Below are positions 21,872 to 34,402 of a DNA stretch of 64,000 nt, piece by piece. A program made the position numbers and the translations under genes. The notes beneath the pieces are model-generated. The model worked only from the letters and a program-made list of their open reading frames with translations, did not search any database and was not told where the DNA came from. Every line of letters begins with the position of its first letter. Positions within the stretch are counted from its first letter, which is position 1. This DNA is from Amoebophrya sp. A120 (lineage: Eukaryota; Sar; Dinophyceae; Syndiniales; Amoebophryaceae), in assembly GCA_905178155.1 (NCBI GenBank), contig CAJINV010000002.1:7656743-7720742 (forward strand), given 5' to 3'.

Positions 21872-24800
21872 CTAGACGAAAAGAAAAGAAAACATCCTAT
21901 ACTGCGTCAGACTCTGGCGGGATTCCATCAACGATTGCATTTGACTGGAGGCTAGCAGCTCCCGGGCCTCACCCTCTGCCAGCACCGGTTTTTCGGTCGA
22001 CGCCGCCAGCACCTCGTCCGGTCCACTCGCGCCAGCGGGTTGGGATTCTACTTGCCGCGCTGTACTGGTTCCGCCTGCGGCTCCGACTCCGGCTTGCGCA
22101 TCGCCACCTCCAGCAACTAGTATCCCTCGCTCAGCGGTCACGCCGCCCTCTGCTCCCACTACCGCGCGCTCCTGTTGCTTGCTTGTCGTGTACGTATCCA
22201 GTGCGACAGCCATGCCGGGGATCTCCGGTGGCCCGCGACTGGACACCGCGGCAGACGACTGCGCCGCGACCGATTCCTGCAGAGACGGGGGCTCGTCCCG
22301 CTTGCCTGACGAAGGTGCTTGCGCTTGGTCCTCCGCCGCCTGCCCTGTCGTAATTTGTCCCCCCATCGCATCGGGATCGCCTCCTGGCCCTGCTGCGGTG
22401 GGCAGCGCGCCCGCGGTCCGCATGGCTTGGGTGGTGACCACATTCAACTCGGATTTCTGGGAGACAATCGTCTCCACCGTTTTGTCGATCCCCGCGCCCG
22501 TGTATTTGTCTTGCGACACGACGGTCTCGATGCTCCTGTCGGGCGGCGCGACGGCGTCGGCGGCCAGCCCGCGGGTGAAGGTAACTGCCGGCTCCTGGCC
22601 GGCGCGGCCGTACTGCGGCGGCTGCGCCTTGTACAGAGCTTCGTCGCCCTCTTCTTCCATCACGACCCCATCTCCAGCCGCCTCGCCCTCTCCCGTTGCA
22701 GCGATTTGTTGTTGCCGCGCTCTCGCACTTGACGTAGTACCAGTGAGCGGAACACCAACTCCGGCCTCGTCCGCGTTGTCGATGTCGCCGAGCTCCGCCG
22801 GTGGTAAGTCGCGGGCGGAGGGCAGCGTGCTCGGCGGCGGTGACGGCTTTTCGTCCTTGACACGGAAGTTCCAGGGCGCCGCCCCCCGAACCGGCTCGTC
22901 GGTGTCTGCGTCCGAGTCCGCCTCGACCAGCGCAATACCCGCCATCTCCTTCAGGTGCGCCTGTCGCAGCACCAGACCGGAAAGCGCGTAAAGGATCAAA
23001 ACCACGATGTAGAACAGCCTGTTTGTTGATGGAATAGAGCGACTCGAGTAGTAGTAGTGATTCCCAGGAAGGGGAGAGAAATCTTTTCACTGTTTCTTGA
23101 CATTTTCTAGCTTGAGAAGCTCTATCTCGTACCTTCTGGACCCAGAACCTCTATCACAATAGAGGTTCTGGAGTCAGAACGTCTATTGCAATAGAGCTTC
23201 TGACCCCAGAACGTCTATTGGGATAGCGGTTCTGGGTTCCGTAGCCTCTAGATTTGTTTCTAGACTTTGGCGGCCAAGAATCTAGAAACTAGATTTCTAG
23301 AAATCTAGAAATCTAGAAGTCTGGAAATCTAGATTTCTAGGTTCTAGAAATCTAGAAATCTAGCTTCTAGATTCTGGCAGCCAGAACGCCAGCACTCCTG
23401 CTCCGAGCAGCTAACAGTCCAGCTTCCCTGGTTGCGAGAAGCCGGCAGCTCAGCCTCCCCGGCTCTACGAGAAGCTGGAAGTCCAGCTTCCCCGGCTCTA
23501 CGAGAAGCTGGAAGTCCAGCTGCCCCGGCTCTACGAGAAGCTGGGCGCCCAGCTTCCCCGGCTCTACGAGACGCTGGAAGTCCAGCTTCCCCGGCTCTAC
23601 AAGAAGCTGAAAGCCCAGCTTCCCCGGCTCTACGACAAGCTGAAAGTCCAGCTTCCCCGGCTCTACGAGAAGCTGAAAGTCCATCTTCCCCGGCTCTACG
23701 AGAAGCTGACAGTCCAGCTTCCCCGGGCGGCTCTACGAGAAGCTGGAAGGCCAGCTTCTCCGGCTACGAGAAGCTGGAAGTCCAGCTTCTCCGGCTACGA
23801 GAAGCCGGACGCTTAGGCCCCCCGAGGAGCTGGGCGCTCACCTACAGTGAAAAGATGCGAAAAAAGGACGGCGAGGCCCTTGCTCTTTGCAGGTAAGGCA
23901 TAAGGGTCAGTCTGCCTGCGTGCGCGCCCCCGGGCCAGTCTGCCTGCGTGCGCGCAGTGCGCGATCTTTTTTTCCGACCGGCAAGCCAGCAACGGCCGGA
24001 CGCGAAAAAAACGCCCCGCGCCCCCGGGGCAATGTGCCTGCGTGCGCGCAGCGCGCAAAATTTTTTTTCCCCTGCGGGCCTCCAAGGAAAGGCTGGACGC
24101 GGAAAAAACACTCCGGCCGGGCCCGCAGGCCAAGGAAGTTACGCACAAAAAGTTTTTCCAGGCCGGCCGCAGGCTGCTAGGCGCGAAAAAAACGCCCCGG
24201 GCCCGGAGGCCAAGGAGGTTGCGTGCGCGCAGCGCGCGAACAATTTACTTTATTCTTTCTTTCAGCCGGGCCGGCCCCGGAAGGGGGGCGGGTCCGCAAA
24301 AAGTCCCCAACCGCGCCCCCGGGCCAACATGTGCGCGCGCGCGCGCGAAAAATTTTCGCCAGCCCGCCCCCGAATGCCGGGCGGAGAGAAAGGCTCCGCA
24401 CAAAGGCTTGCGCGCGCGGAGCGCGCGGAATTTTTTTTCCGGCAAACCCCCAATCGTGGACACGAAAGAAGCGGCCCCGCCCACCCTCTAACGCCACGGC
24501 CACTATGCGCACGCAGCGCGCGGTAAGTTTTTTTCCGGCCAACACCCGGTAGCCGCGCGCGATTCATCACCATCGTCATCACCTTGCTAGCAGGCGAACA
24601 GCTTTCCTCATATTGAAGAAAAACTTTCTGCGCCCATCTCAAGCTAAGGCGGCTGCGCGCGCGCGGCGCGCGAAAGTCGTTTCCGGGACTGCCCGGACGC
24701 CGGACGCAAGCAAAAGCGCGCCAGAACAAGGCGCCTGCGCGCCGCGAATATTTTCCCGGCAAGACCCCGAGGGGGCGGCGCGAAAAAAACCTCCGCGCCC

Positions 24801-27800
24801 GCCCGCAGACCAAGGCCGGCGCCTGCGGGCGGGCAGGGGGCGGTGGCGAAAATTTGCTCTATTTCTTCCGGCAGCCCCGGTTGCCGGGTGCAAGCAACAC
24901 CTCGCCGCGCCCCCTGGCCAACATGTGTGCGCGCACAGCGCGCGATATTTTTTTTCCAGCAAGCCCCCGGCCGCCGGGCGTGAAAAAAAGTCTCAAGCCA
25001 CTGACTCACCCACGCAAAGAAAGGCGCGCGCGCGCACGCAGCGCGCTAAAGTTTTTTTTCAGCCGGCCCCCGGTTGCGGAAAAAAATTTCTTACGGAAAA
25101 AAATTTCCTCGCCTACGGGCCGGAAGAAAACTAATGCGCCCGCGCGCGCGCAGCGCGCGAAAATATTTTCTCGACAAGCCCCCGACCTCCGGGTGAGAGG
25201 AAAACCTTCCAAGCACGCCCTCAGGCCAAGGAAGGCGCGCGAGCGCTGTGCGCGCGCGCGAAAATTTTTTCTCAGCTGGTCCCCGGTTGCGGAAACAAAA
25301 TTTCTTGCGGAAAAAAATTTCCTCGCCTACGGGCCAAAAGAAAACTAACGCGTCCGCGCGCGCGCAGCGCGCGGGAATTTTTTCTCGACAAGCCCCCGAC
25401 CTCCGGGTGAGAAGAAAACCTTCCACGCAGGCACGCCCTCGGGCCAAGGAAGGCGCGCGCGCGCAGCGCGCGCGCGCTAAAGTTTTTTTTCAGCTGGCCC
25501 CCGGTTGCGGAAAAAAATTTCTTCGCCTACGGGCCAAAAGAAAACTAATGCGTCCGCGCGCGCGCAGCGCGCGAAAATTTTTTCTCGACAAGCCCCCGAC
25601 CTCCGGGTGAGAAGAAAACCTTCCACGCACGCCCGCGGGCCAAGGAAGGCGCGCGCGCGCGCTAAAGTCTTTTTTCAGCTTGCCCCCGGTTGCGGAAAAA
25701 AAATTCCTCGTCTACGGGCCAAAAGAAAACTAATGTGCCCGCGCGCGCGCAACGCGCGAAAATATTTTCTCGACAGGCCCCCGGCCGCCGGGCGTGAAGA
25801 AGAGCGCCCAGGCACGCCCTCAGGCCAAGGAAGACGCGCGCGCTCCGCGCGCGCGCGCGAAAATTTTTTTTCAGCTGGCCCCCGGTTGCGAGAAAAAATT
25901 TCATCGCCTACGGGCCAAAAGAAAACTAATGTGCCCGCGCGCGCGCAACGCGCGATAATTTTTTCTCGACAGGCCCCCGACCCCCGCCGGGCGTGAAAAA
26001 GAGCGTCTACGCACGCCCTCAGGCCAAGGAAGACGCGCGCGCAGGCGCGCGCGCGCGAAAATTTGTTTTCAACTGGCGCCCGGTTGCGGAAAAGACTTTC
26101 CTCGCCTGTGGGCCAAAAGAAAACTACTGTGCGCGCGCGGCTCGCGAAAAATTTTTCTCGACAAGCCCCCGACCACCGGGCGAGCAAAAGATCTTCTACA
26201 CCCTCGGGCCAAGGCGTGCGCGCGCTGTGCGCGCGGAAAATTTTTTACCGGCCGGCCCCCGATCGCGGGGCGCGAAAAAAATAAAACAGCCCACACCCTG
26301 ACGCCGTACATGGTGAGGATGCGCGCGGCGCACCCACGCGAGGTTTTTTCCGGTCAACGCCTTTTAGCCGGCCATGGAGAGGCACCTCCCTCCCACGCTC
26401 ACCCAAGGCCAGGGCGGTCTGCGTGCGCGCAACACGCGCAAACTTTTTCCCGGACGGCCCCCGACTGCCGAACGCACCGAAAACCTTCCGCGCCCCGAGG
26501 CCGAGGCGCCTGCGCGCGCGCAGCGAGCGCACGACAAATATTTGCCGCCGAGGCCCCGCCTGGAGGACGCGAAAAAAACCCAACCGCCCTCAGACAGGCA
26601 AAGGCGTCTGCGGGCGCGCAACGGGCGAAAGACTTTTTTCGATCGGGCGGCCCTCGATAGCTGGGAACGACCAAAGGCTTCCGCGCCTTCAGGTCGGGGC
26701 GCATGCGCATGCGCGCGCGCGCAACTTTTTTTTTTCCGGCGCGCCGCCCTCGCTGCTGGACGCGCAAAAAACATTCGCTCCGCGCCCCCCCGCCAAGGCG
26801 TCTGCGCACACGCAGCGCGCGCTCGCAGAATATTTTTCCGGCCCGCCCCGGGTTTCCGGACACGAAAGAATACCTTCCACGCCCTCAGGCCAAAGCGCTT
26901 GCGCATGCGCTGTGCACGAAAAAAAATTCTCGGCAAGCGCGCGGCTACCGGGCACGCATAGGGAAGGGCCTCTACGCCTGCCCGGTCATGGCGCGCGCCT
27001 GAGTGGGCGCGGCGCGCGCGAAAATTTTTTTTCGGCCGGCCCCTGATAGCAAAAGGAAATAAGGAAGCATCCGCCCCCTGCTCGGGCCAGGGTGTCTGCG
27101 TGCGCGCGGCGCTCCAAATTTTTCTCCCGGCCACAGAGCAATACAGAATGGGCACGCGCATACCATCACCACTGTCAGCGACGGCGCCTAGGGAAGCGCG
27201 CGCGGTAGGCGCAATGCCATTTTCCCGGCGCCAAGCGCAGGCAGAATACGAGAGGACGCCCGCGCCCCTCCAAAACAAAAATCCGAAGCGCGCACCGTGT
27301 GCCAATTATTGTTTTCAACAAAGAGCAGCGAGAACATCTATGAGAGTCAGAATGTCTATGCGTGAGAATCTCTATAGCGTTTTTAGAAGTTCTATAATAT
27401 TTTTTTTTTCTAGACATCCACTCCAACATCTCGTAAAAAAACACTCAAAAATTTCGTGCGGAGTTGAAGATACAGTGAGAGTGTGGGTGACAGGTTTTAG
27501 TACAAAATCGTCAGATCCTTGCGCTCTCAAGATAAAAAAACGAAACTCAGGTACAGTGGCCATATGGTCATGCAGAGCTCGTAGGCGATCGGCGCGGACA
27601 GGGCCCCCAAACGGCCGACGGCCATGCAGGTGGCCGCCCCGCAGGTGCGGATTTCCGTCGGGTACAGTTCGCAGCTGAAAACGTACAGCACCGCGAACCC
27701 GAGATGTACGGAGAATTTGGAGACGATGAAGCCAAGCTGCAGGAGCCACTCCAAATGAAACGGCCGGTTGTCGATCTCCTCAGTATCCGGGTCCGGCTCC

Positions 27801-30800
27801 ACGAATTCCTGCCGCGTGGCCTCGCGGATGTGGCCCCCGACGTTTTTCGCCCCGTCTATGGCGTAGTCCGCGACCTCCTTCGTTTTGTACCCAACCGCGT
27901 ACGCCCCGTGCTCGATTTTGCTCCCCAGCGACGCGGCGCCCGCCCGCGCGCTAGCGTAGTACTGCCCGATCGTCGAGCTGTTAGTGGTTCCATTCGTGCT
28001 CGCGGCACTAGCGGTCGCACCTCCTGCAGCTGCAGTTGATGTCCCTCCACCAGCCGCTGCGGCTGGCGCCTGTCCCTGTCGCTGAAGTAGGTTCAGCTGT
28101 CTGGTGCCTGGGGCCCGCTTCTTCATCGTGTTCTTCATCTCGTCGGCCTTGTGCAACAAGGACGCCCGCGCCCGACCGACAAAGGCCTCCTCGGTGTTGA
28201 GGCCAGTAAAGGAGGCTCCCAAACCGGACGCCAGGCCAACTTCAAAATCAGAGGTGGTGATGGAGGACGGAGCGAGACGGACGCGCGGCTCTTTTTGGTG
28301 GCTCCGAACCGACTTCATTTGTCCAAGTTCACCGGCTCGATGCTCCGCTGCGGCTGCAGAAAACTCAGGAAAATCTAAATCTTCCTGCAGAAGGGAATAC
28401 TAGCAAAAGCAGAACCTTCCTTGGTTGTGAGCTGAATGAGTCATAAATGCTCAGTGTTGATCATGGGCGATGACGAACAAAGAACCCAGTATTTCTTTTA
28501 CTTTTTTCATTTCTCATCAAAACCATAAAATGCAACACTCAGCCCGATCGAGGTCGCTTAGCTGTATTTTTTCTACGAGGATAGAAAGCAGTGCCACTTC
28601 CGCCCTCGGTTTTTTTGCCCTCCTGTAGTTCCCGTTCGCCGCCCGGAGCAGACGAATCCTCTTCGTCCGCCTCCTCGCCGGCGCTGTCCTCTCCGTCAGC
28701 CTCCTCCTCCTTTCTTGCCTCCGCTTCCTGTTCCGGGTCGTGGTGCTTATCCGACTTGTAGGACCTGCGTCCGGCCAAGTCTTGCCTGTCTTCGTCGTTC
28801 TCCATGCGGTCCAGCGCCGTCTCCCGTCTGTACGCGTTCGCCATGGCGTGCACCTCCGGGCCGTCTGGATCGTAGTTTTGATTTTGCTCTTGTTGTTCAT
28901 CCGACCGCCGAACAGAAGAACTGATCTGACGATTCTCATCCCGCTGCTGCTCTCGTTGTCGTTCGTCATCTTCGGCCGCCAGACCCTGCTGTTGCTCCTC
29001 GTCCTGCTGGTGCTGGATCAGGTTCAGGCTCTTCACGTCTTCGCGCAGCTCCGACGCTTTTTCGGGATCGACCTCAGCTTGTGCGGCTGCAGCAGCTTCG
29101 TCTACTTGAGACAACTCTTCATCATCCTCGTCGTTGTAGAGCATTTCGGAACCGACGGAATCGTCTTCCTCCGCTTCGGCGGCAGAGAGAGCGCCACTCT
29201 TTCTGTTCGCCACCATCTCTTCCTGGAGAAACATGTACGTTCCTTGCCCCAGCCCCGCCGGTCCGTTGCGGCCGAAGGCGTTGCGCGCGTGAAGGCGGTC
29301 AAAGTTGATGTCTGAGAGCTGCTGAAGCTCTTGCAGCTCTACCGGTGCGGCCTGTGGAACATCTACATCTGCATCGTCGGTGGGATAATCTTGAATTCCT
29401 CGAAGTAGAGTGCTAGGAGTCGTGCCGCCTGTATTTTTTGGCACTTCCAACAGAGAGATTCTGTTCTTCTGCAGCTGAGATGTATGATCAACACCGTGCT
29501 CTCTGTCAACGCCACGACCACCGCCTACAACTTGGTTGTGCGCGTCGCTGTCAGGCTTAGCTTCCTGTTGCGCTAGCTTGTTCCACGCGGAACTCTGCTT
29601 CCGCTGGTTGTCTCCCCGCCTGTCCCAAATCAGGGTGGTTCCGAAGTCCGTATCCGCACCCAAGTCCGCGTTGCTCTCGGGCCGCAGGTCGAGGAAAGAC
29701 AGAAAGGGGCTCGGATCATGTTGGTGCAGGTTCGTGGCTGATGAAGATGGACCACTGCCTCTTGTGGTCTCAACCTCCTCTCGTTGGGTGACGGGCGCCG
29801 GAGGAGGCTTACTGTAGATGATAGTGGTTCCCAGTGCTGTGTTGAAGTCGATAATCTTCGCGTTCTTATTTGTGGAAGCAGGGCCAAAACGAGATGAACT
29901 GGCAACAGTTCTTGCACTGTCATCTGCAGCAGCAGCACTCTGGTCGACTACTTGATCTTCTGCTGTGAGCACCTCCAGGCCCCGGTTTTGCAGCAAGGAC
30001 AGCAGGCGGCCTTTTTCGCCCTTCTTCTCGTCGACGATGATCTTGTAGGGGTTCACGGGCGAAAACGACAACGCGGTGAGGAACAGGAGCACCCCGAGAA
30101 AAGCCAACATCAAGTAGACACACACGCCCGCCTTCCGCGTCATGCGCGAGACGAACATGGTGCCGGCGATGCAGCCCAGCAAGTCCACAAACGCGCCCAC
30201 CATCAGGCTGGTCCCCGGCCGGATCCACAGCGACTCCTGTACGTCCGACATGTTCTGCGGCGCCGCGTACATGAACCCGTAAAACCCAAAATTCACCACG
30301 AAGGCGAGAAAGCACAGGAAACTCGTGATCGGCCAGTACCGCGTGGTCAGCAGCCCGCAGCAAATGCCGATCTTTTTCCGCGGGTTCTCGGCTGACAAAT
30401 CCGGGGGCAGGTGCAAATCCGACGTGTTGCTGCGGAAGGACCACTTCTCGTGCGTGTAAAACAGGTCCTCGTTGGGCTCGTACACCTCGATCTGGCAACG
30501 CCACCAGAAAGGCAGATTTTCCTCCGGCGCTGGAGTCTCAAGAACATCACCCACTGCGAGAGCGCCACTAGCTGCGCCGTCTTGGACCACTTCTTCGCTC
30601 GCAACGAGCTGGCCTGCGTCCTTGTTCTGCTGAATTGGCGATGGCGGGCTCTCAACCACTATGTCTACTTGTTGTTCCGGCGGAGCACCTGGCTGTTGTA
30701 CCGGGGCGGCAGGGGCCCCGGCGCTCTCCTCGACGACCGCCAGCGACCCCTGTAGTTCATCAGCGCCCCCTGCCGCCTCGCCCTCCGCCTCGACCTGTTT

Positions 30801-33800
30801 TGGCGCGGCAGCAGCGCTTCTATTGCCTGCCGCCGACGTCGCTGCAGCTTCTTCCACCACGTCTTCGTCCACCGTTGCACCTTCTCCCGGTCCCGCCGCT
30901 TCGCCCTCTGCGACAACAGTCGCAACTTTTGCGGCCTTCTCCGAGCGGTGCGCCCCTTCCAAGATCTGCCCCGGTAGGCGGAAAGACCGACCCGGATAAT
31001 CGCTAGACGAGCTGCTCTGCAGTTGATCCAAGACCTGCCCCACGCGGTTCACCGAATACAGCAAATCCTGGACCACGTTGTCCGTCAAGGACGCGTTCAC
31101 ATCCAGCCGGGCCTCCGCGTGCTCCAAAAGTTGGTGCATAAACTGCAGTTCGCGCCCGCTCAGGTCCAACTCGCTGTTGGCAATCAACTCGTTCGATGCC
31201 GCTCTACTACCGACGGCCGCGTTCGCGATCAGGTCGTGGGTCAGCTGCTGGGCCCGGCCGGACAGGTCCAGCTGGGTGTTTCCAACCAGTTCATTGTTGC
31301 TGATTGTAGCGCCGGCTCCTTCTCCAGCAGCTCGCTGGAGCAGCTGGTCCACGGCACGCTGTGCTGGGTCTCGGGCGCTGTCGGCGGCGCTGTGTAGGAG
31401 CGTGTCGTGCACCTGCTCATTCCCCGAGCTGTCAACATCGGACTCCTGTTGTTCATCCTCACCGTAAAAGTAAAACAAAGGGCGCCCATACTCCGTGTTC
31501 GGGTGCCCGTCCAAGTCCTCCCGTTGCGACGACGCCAGGGCCACCGACCGCGAAACGCCATCGCGCGGGCCGTACGGCTGCGTCGGGTTTTGCTGCAGCT
31601 GCGGGTCGGACCGCGCTGACGTACCTGTGGTCAAGGTGCAGCTTGATGTTAGCGACGTCAACGTTTCGTGTTACGTTCGTTGCAGTTTTATTTTTGTACG
31701 ACAAAATCGAAATAGAAAGATTGACGATCGCGACCGGAGATTTTTGATGTTATTTGGTACACTATTGAATCACACTAACAGGAGACGCTGCTGATGAAGT
31801 CATTTCATTCATAGCGGGTCGTGGTTACCTCCAATGACGTGCAGCGGACGCGGATCCACGGTTCGCACTGAGGACGGGCGTGCCGACGAAATGACCGTCG
31901 GCACGTCGGACGAGGCATCCCCTGTGTCCGGTTGCTGTGCGGCCGCGCTTACAAAGCGCTGCGCGAACGGAACCGAGCGCGTGGGCCGGAGGTTGTTGTA
32001 GGTGGACCGCGAAGCAGCAGCTCCCGCGCCGACTGCTAGCGGCTGCGACGCGGTGCCATCGGTTGTGATCACGCGGCCGCTCGCTCGTGCGTCGCCGTGG
32101 TACCCCGCCAGCACGTGCAGCATGCGCTGCTTCATCTGCGTGAGGGCAGCCTCCATGTCGTTGTCATTTTCCAAATCTTCGACGATCTCGACCGAAGACG
32201 CGGACTCCCCGGCCGAGCCCTCGCCACTCCGCATCGCTTGCTGGGAAGCTGCAGATTTGTTTCGGCGTGCGGCGTTGATTCTTTTCTTCAGCGCCGGGTC
32301 GAGCATATGCCGGTGCCCTGCCTCATCTTCCCCTTCAATCGAGGAACTGGACGACGTTGCGTACTGCGTCAGAGTGCCTGGTGATGTAGTGTTGAGAGGA
32401 TCTTGCGGTAAGCACTTCATTGTTGTCGAAGTTGCAGTCCTTGAATGCGAATGGCCCGGAAAAGGCCACACAAGTGTCGAACAAAAGATAGCATCAGAAA
32501 CCGAAATAAAGAAGGCGCAGGAGCAGGAATCCAGCTGCATGCACCATGCTCGTGGTTGAAACGCGCCTAGTGATTTTCTTTTAGCAAGAAACAGGACACC
32601 GGGATCAGCTACTCGGTACCGGTAGTAGAAACATAATGACAAGGTCGGAAAGTACAAAAAATCAGCATCCTACCATACAGCCGGTTGACGCTCCGTGTCA
32701 GGAAATCTGAGCTTCTGGGATCGTGGAAGTAAAGCATGCTGCCGGGCTGCGACCGCGTTGTGGTGTTGTTGTTTTTCCGTCCCTCGTCCATTCCCCCGAG
32801 CACGTGCAGCTGCGGGTTGTCGTCGAAGAGCGAGCGGGGCTTCTGGATCTTGATCCGCAGCGCCTTCTGATCCACGCCGACCAAGCGGCACATGCCCATG
32901 TCGGGAATGCCGAAATTTGGCCGGTTCATGTCCCGGAAGTAGTTCAGCGCCTCACTCGCCTCGCCCAGCCGGTTGTGGTAAGCGAGCAGAGTATGCAGGT
33001 GGGGAAAAGGAAAACAAAAATTTTCAATAGTTTCCAATAAATTCTTGTACTCAACGATAGCTCTTGCTTTTCTGTCACACATGCTTTTACTTCGGAAAAC
33101 TTCAAATGTTGTTGTCCATTTTCCACTGCGAATGACGGAAGTTGCTTGTACTGACATGGAACATTCTTTGATCCTCAGTCATCTGACGCGCAACGCATGG
33201 TGTACTATTGTCGTGTAGATTTGTTTCACACATCGTAACAGCGCGGAGACTCCTGCAGGTTGAGGTATCCGTAGACGATGGCGAAAAAGGCGGGAAGACT
33301 GTTTGAAAAAAATTTCACGAGGTATTATTTGCAAGGAAATTTGTCACAAGCGTTTTTAGATTGCATCCGAAGATCAGGCTCTTGAAGTGTTGTAGATCGA
33401 ATGACAGACATCATGACCACAGGTACGTTCCGAGAATGGTGAGCGCGCGCCAATCCAGCTGCAGCATGTTGTCATCGTCCCACCAGACCAGGAAGGCCGC
33501 GTAGAGCTCCCCCACCGCGAAGCTGCACTGCGTCAAAACCACCGTGGCGCGCCAGTCCGTCGGCACGACCTCGGAGATGAACACCGTGGCGACGGGCTGC
33601 CCGATGCCGAACGCGACGCCCATGAGGAAGCGGAAAAAGACGAGCAGCGAGTAGCTTTTGCTCATCACGGACAGGAGCGAAACGAAAAAGACGGAGAGGT
33701 AGGCGATGCTGAGCACGGGTTTCCGGCCCAGCGTGTCCCCGAGAAACCCCCCGAGCAGGTTGCCGAAGAACATCCCGAGGAACACGACGGCGACCACCAG

Positions 33801-34094
33801 CCCCCGCTGCCGGCCGTCCAAGTCCCACTCATCCGCGATGGAACGCGTCACCGCGACCAGCAGCAAAATCTGCGCTCCGGCCGCCAGCCACACGTTGGAG
33901 GCACAATTAGTCTGCGTGGCCTGCGCCGGCCCGTACCCGAACAGGTCCAGCCACGCGTGCGTGGGCAGCCGGCGCGTGCCGGAGTAGATCGGATCGATCT
34001 CGTACTCATCCGGGCTGTCCTGGTACCGCTTGCGCCGCCGGTAATCCCTCGCCCGGTCCGGGTCCTTCGTCGTCAGGGCCACCCGGTCGGCCAT
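21872..34094 (-). CDS. Giant major-facilitator (SV2/OCT-like) transporter with two huge cytoplasmic insertions
   Basis: Model of seven exons: 34094-33427, 33298-33240, about 32991-32674, 32377-31829 (a 32401 start also fits), 31624-28577, 28374-27555 and 23018-21872, giving about 2200 residues. Phases match at every junction where a donor and an acceptor can be seen. The first exon starts at ATG and carries MFS helices with the loop 2-3 motif GGFLGDTLGRKP near residue 115, then EVVPTDWRA. Exon 2 completes helix 6 and ends ESPR, the classical post-TM6 motif. Helices 7-9 (from YWPITSFLCFLAFVVNFGFY) are in exon 5. Exon 6 has the SV2/OCT-like CELYPTEIRTCGAA and RLGALSAPI. Helix 12 (LFYIVVLILYALSGLVLRQ) is supplied by exon 7 across a 4.5-kb intron, in matching phase 2. 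Insertions of about 700 residues lie between helices 6 and 7 and again after helix 9; both are acidic and low-complexity. The boundary between exons 2 and 3 lacks GTA and AG. The substrate is unknown. Confidence 0.7.
23145..23390. repeat. Palindromic short repeats (AATAGAGGTTCT and TCTAGAAA)
   Basis: At 23150-23240, copies of AGAACCTCTAT / ATAGAGGTTCT alternate in both orientations and can fold into hairpins. At 23246-23375 the sequence is dominated by TCTAGAAATCTAGAAA-type repeats, themselves self-complementary (TCTAGA). No coding potential is evident. Confidence 0.8.
23427..23815. repeat. 33-bp minisatellite whose unit is a perfect hairpin
   Basis: About eleven or twelve tandem copies of a 33-bp unit whose core is GAAGCTGGAAGTCCAGCTTC, which is self-complementary around a 2-base centre, followed by CCCGGCTCTACGA. 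Because 33 is a multiple of three, both strands stay open and give 11-residue repeats; these are by-products of the repeat, not genes. Variation between copies is mostly single base changes in the centre of the hairpin. Confidence 0.85.
23890..27290. repeat. GC-rich satellite: alternating GC tracts, A/T runs and CCCCGG cores
   Basis: About 3.4 kb of monomers roughly 95-110 bp long. Each has an alternating purine-pyrimidine tract (GCGCGCGCGCAGCGCGCG), then AAAATTTTTT, a core such as GGCCCCCGGTTGCGG, a run of A, and CGGGCCAAGGAAG. Between about 25107 and 26120 two monomer types alternate and form a higher-order unit of about 185-214 bp: CTACGGGCCAAAAGAAAACT recurs from 25321, 25521, 25706, 25902 and 26100. 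Monomers toward both ends are more diverged. The GC tracts are of the kind that can adopt Z-DNA. Long open frames here lack codon structure and only translate the repeat. Confidence 0.9.
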
Positions 34095-34402
34095 AGTGTA
34101 AGAACTATAAATGAAACCTTCAAAAGCCGGTATTTCTATGACCTCCTGATGATTATTTCGAGTTCCTGGTCGACGTCGTGCCAATACTAAATCTAAATCG
34201 AAATACAAACCAACGCAACCAAATCAAAATCGCCTTGGTGACTGTGGCGCCTGTGCACGCTTGCTTTTTGCACCAGGCATCAGAAACCCCTGGATAACAA
34301 GATGCTCGATCAACTCCCTAAGGTCCGAGTGAGCTCCTCACCATCTCCCTAGGCCCTGAAACCGCACCGCTGCCCGCGCGTGGATTTGTCACGCAAAAGT
34401 CT

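Larger units (their letters stand above)
23019..27554 (-). other. 4.5-kb repeat-filled intron of the transporter gene
   Basis: The donor is CTGTACCTGAG after the codon for Pro in WPL, and the acceptor is AACAAACAG before the helix-12 exon; both leave phase 2. The intron contains palindromic short repeats, a 33-bp hairpin minisatellite and a GC-rich satellite of about 3.4 kb. Other introns placed in this window are mostly 110-340 bp. Linkage rests on the phase match and on the missing twelfth helix being supplied exactly. Confidence 0.6.

Noticed and set aside
21872-23018. A separate 377-residue gene with an N-terminal signal anchor
   Set aside because: There is no ATG before the hydrophobic segment, an acceptor sits immediately upstream, and the phase fits the transporter's missing helix 12.
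23887-27100. Many long open frames on both strands in the GC-rich block
   Set aside because: They translate the satellite in every frame, with Arg/Ala/Gly/Lys-only composition and no starts, domains or splice context.
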